Below, piece after piece: positions 8,571 to 18,104 of a stretch of 64,000 nt of DNA; positions within the stretch are counted from its first letter, which is position 1; each line of letters starts with the position of its first letter. Source of the DNA: Deltaproteobacteria bacterium (GTDB lineage: Bacteria; Desulfobacterota; Desulfuromonadia; Geobacterales; Pseudopelobacteraceae). The position numbers and the translations under genes are program-made. The stretch is from NCBI GenBank assembly GCA_019162745.1, contig JAFLLC010000122.1:36410-100409 (forward strand). Reading direction: 5' to 3'. Below the pieces are notes generated by a model. The model worked only from the letters and a program-made list of their open reading frames with translations, did no database searches and had not been told where the DNA came from.

Positions 8571-10361
8571 TTAGAACGAAACCACGGTCTCCAGATAAAC
8601 CTGGCTGTTGTTCACATTAAGACCGTGGTAGCCACCACGTGTGCTTGGGATTGCCCAGTCCAGCTTACCGTAGAACATGTTGCCGCCGTACAATCTCAAC
8701 CCGGCCCCAACGCTGGAAAGAGTGGTAGAAGATCTTTCGGCAGGGCGCGGGCTCGTATTTATTACCCCGCCATAGTCGGTGAAGAGTGCGAACTTTATCG
8801 TGTTGCCTATCTTTTGCCTGAACAGTTCTTTTTCGGGGAAGAGGGGGGATAACAGGAGTTCAAGTGTCGTGAAGTAGCCGCTGTCTCCGCTTGCAGTGGC
8901 CGGATAGACCCCCCTTACCGAACCCTCGCCGCCAAGCTGCATTCTTTCGGCGGAGAACAGGCGATCTGGTGAGTACTGGAAGCTCCCCTTCGCCAGCAGA
9001 TAATTATAGCCCGGCAGTTTCTGTAACCTCATGGCATCCAGATTGAATTTATTGAAGATGTTATCGGCGCCTTCGTGACTGGGGCTGGGGTAAAGTGCTC
9101 CCTTTTCCGTGCCGCCAAGGAGGGTGCCAAGCCCTCGCGCATATCCTAAACTGATAAAGTTTCTCCCCATAAATCTGTCGGTCGATTCGTAAGATACTCC
9201 CGTTGTTATCTTACGGATTTCATCATTATTTATAGTATTTCCCAGCAGGGTGTCGTAAAGAGAGATGTACTCGCCGCCGAATTTTACATTAAGGGTCTCG
9301 TCGCGCCTCTTTATTGCCGGGTGGGTCACATAAATGCCGGCAACATCGGCTTTACCGTTGAGCCCTATATCGGCAAGCGAATCCTCCCGTCCAACGCTGT
9401 ACAGGGTGTTGGAATAGTAGGCGCCGACTTGTGTTCCTATACTTCCCGCAGGGATAATATATTCCGCGCGCCCATATGAAAGCCTGTTCATATCCATTTT
9501 ATCCAGCCCGACAATGCCGTTCAGCTTGATCAGATCTCCGCTTGTGACCGTATTACCGACGTTGAGCGATGCCGACAGGCGATTTTTGCTGGTCGATTTC
9601 ACGCCAAAGTTGTCATAGGAAACGGTGCCGGATAGCGGGAATTTATCTGATACCGTAGCGATGATATCCGTCGTTCCGGGCTCTTTTCCGGCTTTAAGCG
9701 TCGCTTTTACAGCTAACGACTGGTACTCCCCCAGGATGAGCAGCGCCCTTTCCAAGGACTCCTCCTTCAGCGATGGGTCTTTTCTGACCGCCTCAAGGTG
9801 GCTTTTGATGAATGGGCTTTTGTAATGTTCGTTGCCGACTACGGAAATTGTCCCGACTTTTCCTTCCACAACCTTTATCATTACAGCTCCAAAAGCGTTT
9901 ACAAGGCGATACCCGCTTTTGTTTTTTATCATTACAGCCCCGTCGAAGATGCTTTGTGACGGCACATGCGCATTGACAATAAGGAAGCCTTTTCCACGGT
10001 ATTTGGCCGTAATCATTTCGGCCACACTTTTAATTTCGTCCAGAGTCATCTCTTTACCATTGCCAAGCGCAACCCCTGACAGGAGCTCCTTCTCGCTGAT
10101 CAGCGTATTCCCTTCAAGGCGAAATCTCTTCACAAAAACTTTCACGCTCCCCGGCAGCTGATCCGTGGCCGGTTTCTTTTCCTCTTTTTCCACCACCGGT
10201 GCTGTCTGCTCCTTAAATATGTACATCGTATCAGTTTTTTGAAGTTGCCGAAGAACTCCGCCTGCTCCTTCAGCAGCATATGCAGTGCTGCATGCCGCCG
10301 ACATTATAAAAGCCGATACTATTGAGGCTCTCTTAACAAATTCTGTCCGCATGTATTTCAT
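8571..10361 (-). CDS. TpsB: two-partner secretion outer-membrane transporter (FhaC/ShlB family)
   Basis: A 596-residue Omp85-superfamily pore that exports the adjacent TpsA. The start at 10361 has GAGGAGA 7 bases upstream; the alternative at 10376 overlaps that site. After a signal peptide (cleavage near AYA-AEG) come two POTRA-like segments (about 75-230) that recognise the exoprotein in the periplasm, then a 16-strand-type barrel. The conserved loop motif appears as GEGSVRGVYPA, where families usually have VRGY; the protein ends in a typical outer-membrane C-terminus (VVSF, terminal Phe). The tpsB-tpsA order with a short gap fits one transcript. Confidence 0.9.
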   Translation of the reverse strand: MKYMRTEFVKRASIVSAFIMSAACSTAYAAEGAGGVLRQLQKTDTMYIFKEQTAPVVEKEEKKPATDQLPGSVKVFVKRFRLEGNTLISEKELLSGVALGNGKEMTLDEIKSVAEMITAKYRGKGFLIVNAHVPSQSIFDGAVMIKNKSGYRLVNAFGAVMIKVVEGKVGTISVVGNEHYKSPFIKSHLEAVRKDPSLKEESLERALLILGEYQSLAVKATLKAGKEPGTTDIIATVSDKFPLSGTVSYDNFGVKSTSKNRLSASLNVGNTVTSGDLIKLNGIVGLDKMDMNRLSYGRAEYIIPAGSIGTQVGAYYSNTLYSVGREDSLADIGLNGKADVAGIYVTHPAIKRRDETLNVKFGGEYISLYDTLLGNTINNDEIRKITTGVSYESTDRFMGRNFISLGYARGLGTLLGGTEKGALYPSPSHEGADNIFNKFNLDAMRLQKLPGYNYLLAKGSFQYSPDRLFSAERMQLGGEGSVRGVYPATASGDSGYFTTLELLLSPLFPEKELFRQKIGNTIKFALFTDYGGVINTSPRPAERSSTTLSSVGAGLRLYGGNMFYGKLDWAIPSTRGGYHGLNVNNSQVYLETVVSF

Positions 10362-10395
10362 CAAGTCTCTCCTCACATATACATCGGCAGAAACA

Positions 10396-10881
10396 TCAAA
10401 ACAGATTACCTTTTTTTTGTAACACTACTACTGCATGGGCGGAGATCCCTTCCCCCGAACCGGTGAAACCGAGTCCCTCCTCGGTGGTCGCCTTGACATT
10501 GACCTGGCCAACATTACTGTTCAGCGCTCGCGCGATATTCTCACACATGGTTGGTATGTGCGGCGCCATCCTCGGACGCTGGGCAATGATTGTAGCGTCC
10601 AGATTGCCCAGCATGTAACCGCGCTCGTCAGCCAGGGTCATGACATGTGCCAAAAGCTTCAGGCTGTCGGCGCCCTTGAAAGCGGGGTCCGTATCGGGAA
10701 AATGCCTGCCGATGTCTCCTTCGCCAAGAGCGCCCAGAATGGCATCCGCGATGGCGTGCAGCAGTACGTCAGCATCCGAATGCCCCAGCAGACCCTTCTC
10801 ATAGGGTATATCCACCCCCCCCATGATCAGTTTTCTCCCCTCTACCAGACGATGAACGTCATAGCCGTGTCCTATACGCAT
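10396..10881 (-). CDS. ispF: 2-C-methyl-D-erythritol 2,4-cyclodiphosphate synthase
   Basis: A 161-residue enzyme of the non-mevalonate isoprenoid pathway that cyclises CDP-ME 2-phosphate to MEcPP with release of CMP. The start at 10881 gives the family N-terminus [12 protein letters not shown] and has AAGGG upstream. Metal ligands Asp and His of the DVH motif are present, as are [31 protein letters not shown] and the C-terminal [11 protein letters not shown] longer frame starts 22 codons earlier but runs into a repeat element and is rejected. It is followed by tpsB on the same strand and preceded by gpsA. Confidence 0.95.
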   Translation of the reverse strand: MRIGHGYDVHRLVEGRKLIMGGVDIPYEKGLLGHSDADVLLHAIADAILGALGEGDIGRHFPDTDPAFKGADSLKLLAHVMTLADERGYMLGNLDATIIAQRPRMAPHIPTMCENIARALNSNVGQVNVKATTEEGLGFTGSGEGISAHAVVVLQKKGNLF

Positions 10882-10907
10882 AAGCAAGCCCTTTCGGATA
10901 AAAAAAT

Positions 10908-10968
10908 AACAGGGATGTCCAGGATTCTCTGGATTAAAAATATCCACTGTATCCCGCTCATCCCTGTT
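10908..10968. repeat. Inverted nonamer-repeat element, 61 bp
   Basis: Between gpsA and ispF lies a symmetric block: three tandem imperfect 9-mers of form NNNNNGGAT (10908-10934), a 7-bp centre TAAAAAT (10935-10941), then three 9-mers of form ATCCNNNNN (10942-10968). The outermost units, AACAGGGAT and ATCCCTGTT, are exact reverse complements. The layout parallels the heptad elements of the defence operon, with a different period. It could fold into a long imperfect hairpin. Function unknown. Confidence 0.7.
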
Positions 10969-11017
10969 TATTTTGGTTCATTCACCACGTTAGCCAGCTA
11001 TAAAAAAACGTTCCGGC

Positions 11018-12073
11018 TCATCCTTCAGCCTTCAGATCCCGCGCCATCAGTTCGATTACCGCCTGTCTGGCCGGTTTGTCCTCATGGAGGATCTGATAGG
11101 TCTTCTCGACGATCGGCATCTCTACGCCAAGGCGGCGAGCCAACTGGTAAACGGACTCGGAGCTCTTGACCCCTTCCGCCACCATGTGCATCTCAGCCAG
11201 AATATCAGCGAGTTTCATCCCCTGGCCGAGCTTGAAACCGACCGTGCGGTTGCGGGAAAGGTCTCCGGTACAGGTCAGCACCAGATCACCCATGCCGGCC
11301 AGACCAGCAAAGGTAGAAGCCTGCGCCCCCATGGCCTGGCCGAGACGGTTCATCTCCGCCAGCCCTCTCGTGATCAGGGCCGCCCTGGCATTGTGGCCGA
11401 AGCCGAGGCCGTCACAGATTCCGGCCGCAATGGCGATGACGTTCTTTACCGCCCCGCCCAGCTCAACACCGACCACATCAATGTTGGTATAAACCCGCAG
11501 GCAGGGGCAGCTGAAGGCCGCCTGAACACGCTCGGAGGCGGTGGAATTAAGGGAGGCGGCTACGATCAACGATGGGAGTTCCTGGGCTACTTCTCGGGCA
11601 AAGGTCGGGCCGGAGAGCGCCACATAGCGTGCCATAACGGCATCACCCATCACCCCCGCGCAGATCTGGGAGACGGTCTGAAGTGTTTCTAGCTCAATCC
11701 CTTTGGAAGCGTTTGCTATGATTGCATTTTTGTCAATGTAAGGGGCGAGCTGTTTCAGCACGCCGCGCAGAACCTGTACCGGTGTCACCAGGAGAATGAT
11801 ACCACGCCCAAGGACCGACTCTTCCAGGCTCCCCGTGCACGCCAGAGTCGGGTGAAGGTTAATGCCGGGAAGGTAGGTCGAGTTGGTGTGGCTGGAATTG
11901 ATCTCTGCCACCAACTCCGGCTCATAGGCCCAGAGCAGCGTGTCATTACCGTTGGCAGCCAACCGTCCCGCCAGAGCGGTTCCCCAGCTGCCGCCGCCGA
12001 TAACTGCAATCCGCTCGGCTGTAGCCGTTATATCGGCCGGCATATTTTTTGTCGGGTTATTCATCGTATTCAT
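11018..12073 (-). CDS. gpsA: Glycerol-3-phosphate dehydrogenase [NAD(P)+]
   Basis: About 351 residues. The enzyme reduces dihydroxyacetone phosphate to sn-glycerol 3-phosphate for phospholipid synthesis. The dinucleotide fold is seen in RIAVIGGGSWGTALA, followed by NASKGIE and, in the helical domain, GGAVKNVIAIAAGICDGLGFGHNARAA containing the catalytic Lys, and GLAGMGDLVLTCTG. Several in-frame ATGs lie between 12082 and 12064, overlapping the end of the upstream gene; 12073 is chosen because AAGGG lies about 10 bases before it, but 12064 or 12079 are possible. It is translationally coupled to the HEAT-like gene. Confidence 0.93.
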   Translation of the reverse strand: MNTMNNPTKNMPADITATAERIAVIGGGSWGTALAGRLAANGNDTLLWAYEPELVAEINSSHTNSTYLPGINLHPTLACTGSLEESVLGRGIILLVTPVQVLRGVLKQLAPYIDKNAIIANASKGIELETLQTVSQICAGVMGDAVMARYVALSGPTFAREVAQELPSLIVAASLNSTASERVQAAFSCPCLRVYTNIDVVGVELGGAVKNVIAIAAGICDGLGFGHNARAALITRGLAEMNRLGQAMGAQASTFAGLAGMGDLVLTCTGDLSRNRTVGFKLGQGMKLADILAEMHMVAEGVKSSESVYQLARRLGVEMPIVEKTYQILHEDKPARQAVIELMARDLKAEG

Positions 12074-13646
12074 CGTCATCATACCCTTCTTCCAGGCGCG
12101 GATCATACCCCTCAGCGAGGGTTTGCCGGGCTGCGTCCACACTGTCCAGCAACAGTCGCCGGATGAAAGGGTGACGGCAATCGGGTAAAAAACCTCCGAC
12201 CATACTTAGTGCGGTAGCCAGTGTACTCTGCACTGCGCTTTCGTCTCCCTCACCCTGCTGCATGTAATCGGCTGTCAGCATCAGCCGCTTGATGATATCG
12301 GCGCGGCGCGGCACGATCAGCTCTTCACAGCAGCGGGAAATTTCCGCTTCCAGAACCTCAAGCGGCACAGAATCTGCCCCGCCGGTAGCTTCCAGTGCAT
12401 TGAAGCGATCAGCGGTATCATACAGCGCCGATTCGGTCAGCACCCACCCTTCGAGCCCCGGCTGATCGAGAAGATCGTTGCTGGCAGCAACATACCCAGG
12501 AATTTTCTCAATGATATCTTCAAGATGTTTGAGCTTGAAACGGGGAATGTACGCTTCAGGTTTCAGAGAATCAGGACGGAAGAGCCGCATATCGACGTAA
12601 AAGTCGGGGGGGAGGTAAAAGCCACCCTCCCTGCTGCGGTGAAGCGCGTCACGCAGCGAGGCCAGCGCATAGTCATGCTCAACCGGCGTCAGCATCTCGC
12701 CGCCGGCGACATCTTTCAGGATATGAGCGTATTCTTTTTCGTCCTTCATCCGATAGCTGATGGCGTTCAGCATGCCGTCCGTCTCGCCGGTCAGGATCAG
12801 CATGGCGGCAAGGGCGTGACCATCCAGCCGCCATGAGAACCAGAGCGTGCGGGAACCGTAGAAATCTACCGGACCGGCATATACTTCGTGGAACGGGAGC
12901 GGCTGCTGGAAGGAATGCGGCAGTTCCACCGCATCGCGGATTCCGGTAAATGAGAGCCGCAGCATACTGCGCCGGATAAGGGCTGCCAGCTCCCCTTCAT
13001 GGCGGAGTTCGGCACGCCCCAGAACATCAAGCGCATAGCCGCTTCGGCTGCGCCCCAGGGTACGCACCGCTTCGTGTACGATCTCTTCCTTCTCGAAAGA
13101 GAGGAGGATCTCCAGGAGCGCCGCCGCTTCGGCAGAGGCGGCCTCGGCGAGGCGACCCATCATCCGTCCGCGAAACTCGTCCGCGACATCAAGAAAACTG
13201 TCGATAAAGCGGACCAGCCCGCGCTCGTGGTCACCCAGGCAGTCGTCAACAAAACCTTCCAGCGTGGGGGAGCCATAGCCGGTCATGGCGGCGAAGGGAG
13301 GGGCGGTGACGTCGATGCCGCTATCGTGCAGCACATCCAGCAGGGCCAATTTGCCATCCTCCTCCAGATCCTTCCGCTTGAGCGTGATCTGGATCAGTTG
13401 CTCCATCCAGGCAGAGGCGTCAAAAAAATCAAGCATGCAGGTATAGCGGTAGATGGCTGTGCCGTTCTGCTCACGCCAGAGCTTGCGCACGAGCGGTGAG
13501 AGCGCCCGCTTACCGGACTTCTGCAGCCTCCGCCCGATGCGCTCCATCTGCTCGCCGGTCAGGTCGTCCCGCTTGAGAAAATCCAGCAGCCTGTTGATGC
13601 GGCGCCGTTCGCGCAGCGTTTTATCTATTTTAAGCGCCAGGGTCAT
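12057..13646 (-). CDS. HEAT-repeat-like protein of unknown function
   Basis: A 529-residue soluble protein whose first ATG directly follows the gyrA stop codon. The first ~270 residues are a series of paired helices with Arg/Leu-rich spacing (for example LLEILLSFEKEEIVHEAVRTLGRSRSGYALDVLG) typical of HEAT/armadillo-type folds. The middle (about 270-400) has a mixed segment with PVDFYGSRTLWFSWRLDGHALAAML, and the C-terminus is very acidic (EGYDDDEYDE). No catalytic motif or membrane segment is seen. Its place between gyrA and gpsA suggests co-transcription. It may be a scaffold or partner-binding protein; no specific role can be given. Confidence 0.6.
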   Translation of the reverse strand: MTLALKIDKTLRERRRINRLLDFLKRDDLTGEQMERIGRRLQKSGKRALSPLVRKLWREQNGTAIYRYTCMLDFFDASAWMEQLIQITLKRKDLEEDGKLALLDVLHDSGIDVTAPPFAAMTGYGSPTLEGFVDDCLGDHERGLVRFIDSFLDVADEFRGRMMGRLAEAASAEAAALLEILLSFEKEEIVHEAVRTLGRSRSGYALDVLGRAELRHEGELAALIRRSMLRLSFTGIRDAVELPHSFQQPLPFHEVYAGPVDFYGSRTLWFSWRLDGHALAAMLILTGETDGMLNAISYRMKDEKEYAHILKDVAGGEMLTPVEHDYALASLRDALHRSREGGFYLPPDFYVDMRLFRPDSLKPEAYIPRFKLKHLEDIIEKIPGYVAASNDLLDQPGLEGWVLTESALYDTADRFNALEATGGADSVPLEVLEAEISRCCEELIVPRRADIIKRLMLTADYMQQGEGDESAVQSTLATALSMVGGFLPDCRHPFIRRLLLDSVDAARQTLAEGYDPRLEEGYDDDEYDE

Positions 13647-16211
13647 CTATCCTTCCGTTTCCTCAGTCCCTTCTTCCACTATGTCATCCCCTTCGTCTTC
13701 ATCCTTCTCGGCGAGTCGGGCGACAGCAACAACCTTCTCGTTCTCCTCGGTGTTCATCAGCGTGACACCCTGGGTGTTGCGGCCGATGACCGAAAATCCG
13801 GAAACCGGTACCCGCAGGATCTTGCCCTGATCGGTGATCACCATCAGATCGTGATCGTCCGCAACCTGCATGACGTTGACCACGGAGCCGTTACGCTCGG
13901 TTGTCTTGATCGTAATGATCCCTTTGCCGCCGCGCGACTGGTCACGGTATTCATCCAGATCGGTCCGTTTACCGAAACCGTTCTCGCAGACAGTGAAAAT
14001 CGTCGAGCCGACCGCCGTATTGTCAACGATCTCCATACCTATCACCCGGTCATCTTTGCCAAGGTTCATGCCGCGCACACCCCGGGTGGCGCGTCCGGTC
14101 GCACGGACGTCCTCTTCATTGAAACGGATCGCTTTACCCCCGCGAGAAGCAAGGAAGATATCCTTGCTGCCGTCGGTCAGAGCGACCGAAATCAACTTGT
14201 CACCGTCATCCAGATTAACAGCAATAATGCCGCCAACGCGGACGTTGGAGTAATCGACCAGCGAGGTCTTTTTGACGACACCATTCTGGGTGGCCATAAA
14301 GAGGTAGGTGTTCTCGCTGAATTCCTTGACCGGCAGGATCGTGGTAATTTTTTCACCGGCCGCTACGTTGACCAGGTTGACGACCGCCTTACCTTTGGTG
14401 GTACGGCTCCCCTCCGGAATCTCATAGACCTTGAGCCAGTACATCCTCCCGGCATCGGTGAAGCAGAGGAGATAGTCCTTGGTCGAAGCGATGAAGAGCT
14501 GTTCAACGAAATCCTCCTCTTTGGTCTTCATGCCGGTCTTCCCTTTGCCGCCACGGCGCTGCGAGCGGTACAGGTCAACAGCGCTCCGCTTGATGTAGCC
14601 GGTGTGCGAAATAGTGACGACCATCTCTTCGTCCTCGATGGTGTCTTCCCGCGAGATATCGGCGCTCTTGTCGGCAATCTCGGAGCGGCGCTTGTCGCCG
14701 AACCTGACGCGGATCTCGGTCAGTTCGGAAACAATGATATTGAGGATCTCAGTATCGGACGCCAGGATCTCCCTCAGGCGGGCAATCAGTTTCATAATCT
14801 CTTCGTACTCGGCGATGATCTTGTCACGTTCGAGACCTGTCAGGCGCTGCAGGCGCATCTCGAGAATAGCCTGAGCCTGGATTTCTGACAGCTGCACAGA
14901 ATTTTCAAAACCGGCAGGTCGTGGCAAACCAAGGCGCGTCAGAAACTCCGGATCGGCAAATTTCCCCTCCATCAGCCCTATTTTGGCTTCAGGTGGTGTC
15001 TTGGACTCACGGATCATCTCGATCACTGCATCCAGCCAGTCAAGGGCAATCTTGAGACCTTCCAGAATATGGGCACGAGCCAGCGCTTTCTTCAGCTCAA
15101 AGTTGGTACGGCGGGTGACGACCTCACTGCGATGTTCTACGAAGCAGTCCATCATCTCGCGCAGGGTCAGGACGCGGGGGCGATTGTGCACAATTGCCAG
15201 CATGATGATGCCGAAAGAAACCTGCAGCTGGGAATGCTTATAGAGCTGGTTGAGCAGCACCTCGGCGTTTTCGTCCCGCTTTACCTCAATAACGATCCGC
15301 ATCCCCTGACGGTCTGACTCGTCGCGGATCTCGGTAATCCCTTCCACCTTCTTCTCCTTGACCAGCTCGGCGATCTTCTCGATCAGACGGGCCTTGTTGA
15401 CCTGGTAAGGAAGCTCGGTGACAATAATTGCCTGACGCTCTGAACGCTTTGAGGCCTCAACATGAGCCTTGGCTCTGATCTGGATGATGCCGCGGCCGGT
15501 ACTGTAAGCATCCCTGATTCCCTGGCGACCGTAGATCGTGGCGCCGGTCGGAAAGTCAGGCCCCGGGATCATTTCCAGCAACTCCTCAAAGTCGATCCCC
15601 GGATTCCGGATCACGGCGATGATGCCGTCAATTATCTCGCCCAGGTTGTGTGGGGGAATATTAGTGGCCATGCCGACCGCGATGCCTGTAGAACCATTGA
15701 CCAGCAGGTTCGGGAACTTGGAGGGGAGCACCGTCGGCTCCAGCATCTCCTCGTTGTAGTTCGGGATCATGTTGACGGTCTCTTTATCCAGGTCGGCCAG
15801 CAGTTCATGGGAAAGGTGACGCAGGCGGATTTCGGTATAACGCATTGCGGCCGCACGATCGCCATCCACCGACCCAAAGTTGCCCTGTCCTTCCACGAGC
15901 ATATAGCGGAGGGAAAAATCCTGGGCCATACGCACGATGGTGTCATACGCGGCGGTATCACCGTGGGGGTGGTATTTACCGATAACATCACCGACCACAC
16001 GGGCCGACTTCTTGTACGGCTTGTTGTAGTCATTCCCCATGTCGTACATGGCGTACAGGCAGCGGCGGTGAACAGGCTTTAAACCGTCGCGTACGTCCGG
16101 CAGTGCCCGGCCGATGATAACCGACATGGCGTAGTCCATGTAAGAGCGCTTCATCTCATCTTCAATATTAACCGCTATCTTGTTGACTGGAATTTCTGTT
16201 GGGATCTGCAT
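13647..16211 (-). CDS. gyrA: DNA gyrase subunit A
   Basis: An 854-residue subunit that cuts and reseals DNA during ATP-driven negative supercoiling. The catalytic Tyr lies in [11 protein letters not shown]. The quinolone-interaction stretch reads [15 protein letters not shown], with Thr where E. coli has Ser83 and Asp at 87. The GyrA box [10 protein letters not shown], needed for wrapping, is intact, and the six-bladed C-terminal domain ends in an acidic tail. The start is supported by GAGGTACC upstream. Unlike many relatives it is not next to gyrB: about 18.7 kb of accessory DNA separates them, so gyrA must have its own promoter or one supplied by the insert. Confidence 0.98.
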   Translation of the reverse strand: MQIPTEIPVNKIAVNIEDEMKRSYMDYAMSVIIGRALPDVRDGLKPVHRRCLYAMYDMGNDYNKPYKKSARVVGDVIGKYHPHGDTAAYDTIVRMAQDFSLRYMLVEGQGNFGSVDGDRAAAMRYTEIRLRHLSHELLADLDKETVNMIPNYNEEMLEPTVLPSKFPNLLVNGSTGIAVGMATNIPPHNLGEIIDGIIAVIRNPGIDFEELLEMIPGPDFPTGATIYGRQGIRDAYSTGRGIIQIRAKAHVEASKRSERQAIIVTELPYQVNKARLIEKIAELVKEKKVEGITEIRDESDRQGMRIVIEVKRDENAEVLLNQLYKHSQLQVSFGIIMLAIVHNRPRVLTLREMMDCFVEHRSEVVTRRTNFELKKALARAHILEGLKIALDWLDAVIEMIRESKTPPEAKIGLMEGKFADPEFLTRLGLPRPAGFENSVQLSEIQAQAILEMRLQRLTGLERDKIIAEYEEIMKLIARLREILASDTEILNIIVSELTEIRVRFGDKRRSEIADKSADISREDTIEDEEMVVTISHTGYIKRSAVDLYRSQRRGGKGKTGMKTKEEDFVEQLFIASTKDYLLCFTDAGRMYWLKVYEIPEGSRTTKGKAVVNLVNVAAGEKITTILPVKEFSENTYLFMATQNGVVKKTSLVDYSNVRVGGIIAVNLDDGDKLISVALTDGSKDIFLASRGGKAIRFNEEDVRATGRATRGVRGMNLGKDDRVIGMEIVDNTAVGSTIFTVCENGFGKRTDLDEYRDQSRGGKGIITIKTTERNGSVVNVMQVADDHDLMVITDQGKILRVPVSGFSVIGRNTQGVTLMNTEENEKVVAVARLAEKDEDEGDDIVEEGTEETEG

Positions 16212-16597
16212 TGGTACCTCGTATCTGCTTTTCTCGTCGGTACGATGAGAAAGTTATTTGTACAAATTATGTAGGATGTCTCGATTATGAATTATTGCCT
16301 TAATGTCTTTTCAGTAGGTTAAAACCTATTTGGCCCCATTTAATGCATAGGATTTCCCCCATTTGTTGCAAATTTCCTACCGCTAAGTCCCAATTACTGC
16401 CTTTTTCCTACTAGCATATATATAGGTACGTGTATCAAATTCTCGGAAATTAGCTTAGAAAATTAGTCGTGGACTGTACCACAAATTCTCTGGCAAGAGA
16501 AATTATTTGTACAAAACCAAGTCTAAACAAAGACAAACTACTATATGAATCGATTAATTATTATGTAGATGGTTGGTCAAAACGCGTTAGCCGATAA
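16212..16597. other. AT-rich intergenic junction between gyrA and the accessory insert
   Basis: No convincing gene. The stretch holds two near-identical direct copies of TTATTTGTACAAA (16252-16264 and about 16503-16515, longer match AGAAAxTTATTTGTACAAA), a TTTGGCCCCAT plus TTAATGCAT cluster at 16329-16348 that recurs inverted next to gyrB, and several GTAGGA motifs on either strand. It must also carry the gyrA promoter; no box is clear enough to name. It is the likely edge of the insert. Confidence 0.45.
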
Positions 16598-16669
16598 TTA
16601 TACCTTGGTCGTGCCAATATCAAGGCCGGCGATGACCTCCTGCGGGGTCGTTTCATGCGATACGCTCAA
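16598..16669 (-). pseudogene. Short gene fragment with an actin-like ATPase phosphate motif
   Basis: A frame ending at 16598 reads HETTPQEVIAGLDIGTTKV before a stop. GLDIGTTKV resembles the phosphate-1 motif at the start of FtsA/Hsp70/RamA-type ATPases, and its base composition is richer in G+C than the sequence on either side. Only the first ~23 residues could exist. It may be the remnant of a gene lost at the insert boundary, or chance. Confidence 0.25.
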
Positions 16670-16706
16670 AATAAACTCATATGGATATTCGATCCATCGT
16701 ATCGGA

Positions 16707-17300
16707 CTACATTGGGATGAGTGAAGCCGGCATTTTGATCGCTTGCGGGCATCTGCGGCAGTCAGCAGCATCACAGAATGCGTTGACTGCATTCTTAGCC
16801 ATGTCAAGGCAGACTTGAGAAATGTCATGACATTCGATAACAAGCGACTCCACAGGAAAGAGTGTTCCGGTCAGGATGTTTGCTGTAGCCCATGCAAGCA
16901 TGAAATCGAGTACTGCTACCGCCGTGGTTCCGGCTCCCACGCCAATATCAACAACCTTCAGAGTGCTTGTTATTTTCTTCGTTCTTACAAGATCGAGGAG
17001 ACAGAGCTGGATTTTTGAGAGGTTCGTAGTGAAGTAGCAAGAAAGGTAGAGTTCAAGGAACTCTTTTGTTTGGTATGTGGCTGGGTCGAAATTTCGACCA
17101 GAATTGGCAAAACTGACATAGGTGTCGGCAAGCTTTTGTAACTCATTTTCGTGGTTTTTTAAGATGCCACGCACACTGTCATGCCGGTTTAGCGGGTCGG
17201 GGACACTTCCGAACAGGATGTCGAGCTGCGCATCTTGGACATAAGGCGAGATTCGCGCTCTGCCTCCAGGAACGAGGATGTTTTCCAATAAATCAATCAT
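16707..17300 (-). CDS. SAM-dependent methyltransferase, probably C-terminally truncated
   Basis: A 197-residue protein. An N-terminal helical part (about 1-105, with SFANSGRNFDPATYQTKEFLELYLSCYF) precedes a class I methyltransferase core: motif I VVDIGVGAGTTAVAVLD (about 116-132), then VIECHDISQVCLDMAKNAV as motif II. The frame stops about 25 residues later in a Cys-rich tail (CDAADCRRCPQ) that does not look like the rest of a Rossmann domain, so motifs IV-VI are missing. It lies 15 bp after the DUF1848 gene in a row of damaged genes. Probably non-functional or a remnant; substrate unknown. Confidence 0.5.
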   Translation of the reverse strand: MIDLLENILVPGGRARISPYVQDAQLDILFGSVPDPLNRHDSVRGILKNHENELQKLADTYVSFANSGRNFDPATYQTKEFLELYLSCYFTTNLSKIQLCLLDLVRTKKITSTLKVVDIGVGAGTTAVAVLDFMLAWATANILTGTLFPVESLVIECHDISQVCLDMAKNAVNAFCDAADCRRCPQAIKMPASLIPM

Positions 17301-17315
17301 GGGAGCCTATGCGTA

Positions 17316-18104
17316 TCAAAAGAGGCTCAAGTTTGGATGTAATTCTTTTGGGGGTTCATCCATACGGTAATCCTGAGAAATGCTCGTCCAGTGTGGATTA
17401 TGGTTATTAACCATTTCCAGCGCCCGGTCATGATTTGTGGTTGCATAGCAATACTGGCAGCCGAATCCACATGAGTTGTTAACACCAATGTCAATGCTTT
17501 GGTGGCAGTTACAACCTTCTCGCTGCTTATGAAGTTTTAGTTTTGGCGGTTCTGGGCGTCCTCTGAGCTTGTTTAGCAGTTTAGCGTCTACACAGCTTCC
17601 ACAAACTATTCCTGGAACGCTAACCGACGCTTCCGCGCAGGACTCAACACTCAGATTTCGACCTGTAGCATCTACTACGATCCGGTTTAACAAGTCGATA
17701 TATGTAGCAGGGTCGTAGGAGACCCCATTGTCAGAGCGTCCTATCCGTCGTTGTGTCTTCAAGTATGGGTCGATAACGCTCACAACAAGCTTGCGGGTGG
17801 CTGGTCCTATTGCATCAGCAATCCGGCTATAGTTGCTAAAATGCCAATCAGCTGAAATGTCGTTGTTCAGGATAATCGGATCATATCTCCACACTACTCT
17901 TTCCGGGCCAATTGCTTCCGAGAGGGCACGGAATGTCTTGATCGCTGTAACCAGAGAGGGAGATCGCGGGTCGATGGTTTGTGGGTAGCCAATGACGGTG
18001 TATTGGAAGTAATATGAGAAACCAGTTTTGTCCAATTCCGGAAGATATGGGATAAGAGGGGCTGGGTGGCGGGTTTGACCGCCTGAGATGACTTTACGGA
18101 TCAT
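17316..18104 (-). CDS. DUF1848 protein, N-terminally deleted and fused to the start of a YpsA-like gene
   Basis: A 262-residue frame. From about residue 15 it matches the DUF1848 family: PAPLIPYLPELDKTGFSYYF, IGPERVVWRYDPII, and the C-terminal Cys block EGCNCHQSIDIGVNNSCGF followed by GCQYCYA, a CX3CX2C radical-SAM-like iron-sulfur site. Family members normally have about 60 more residues in front. Here the first 11 residues, MIRKVISGGQT, instead match the start of YpsA-like 'molybdenum carrier' proteins (KIISGGQTGADRA). This looks like a deletion joining two neighbouring genes. Its ATG overlaps the IHF/HU stop. Function of DUF1848 is not established; this copy is probably inactive. Confidence 0.6.
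   Translation of the reverse strand: MIRKVISGGQTRHPAPLIPYLPELDKTGFSYYFQYTVIGYPQTIDPRSPSLVTAIKTFRALSEAIGPERVVWRYDPIILNNDISADWHFSNYSRIADAIGPATRKLVVSVIDPYLKTQRRIGRSDNGVSYDPATYIDLLNRIVVDATGRNLSVESCAEASVSVPGIVCGSCVDAKLLNKLRGRPEPPKLKLHKQREGCNCHQSIDIGVNNSCGFGCQYCYATTNHDRALEMVNNHNPHWTSISQDYRMDEPPKELHPNLSLF

Noticed and set aside
13647..16211. GyrA Thr at the Ser83 position as a resistance mutation
   Set aside because: Thr is the normal residue there in several susceptible bacteria, so it says nothing about quinolone resistance.
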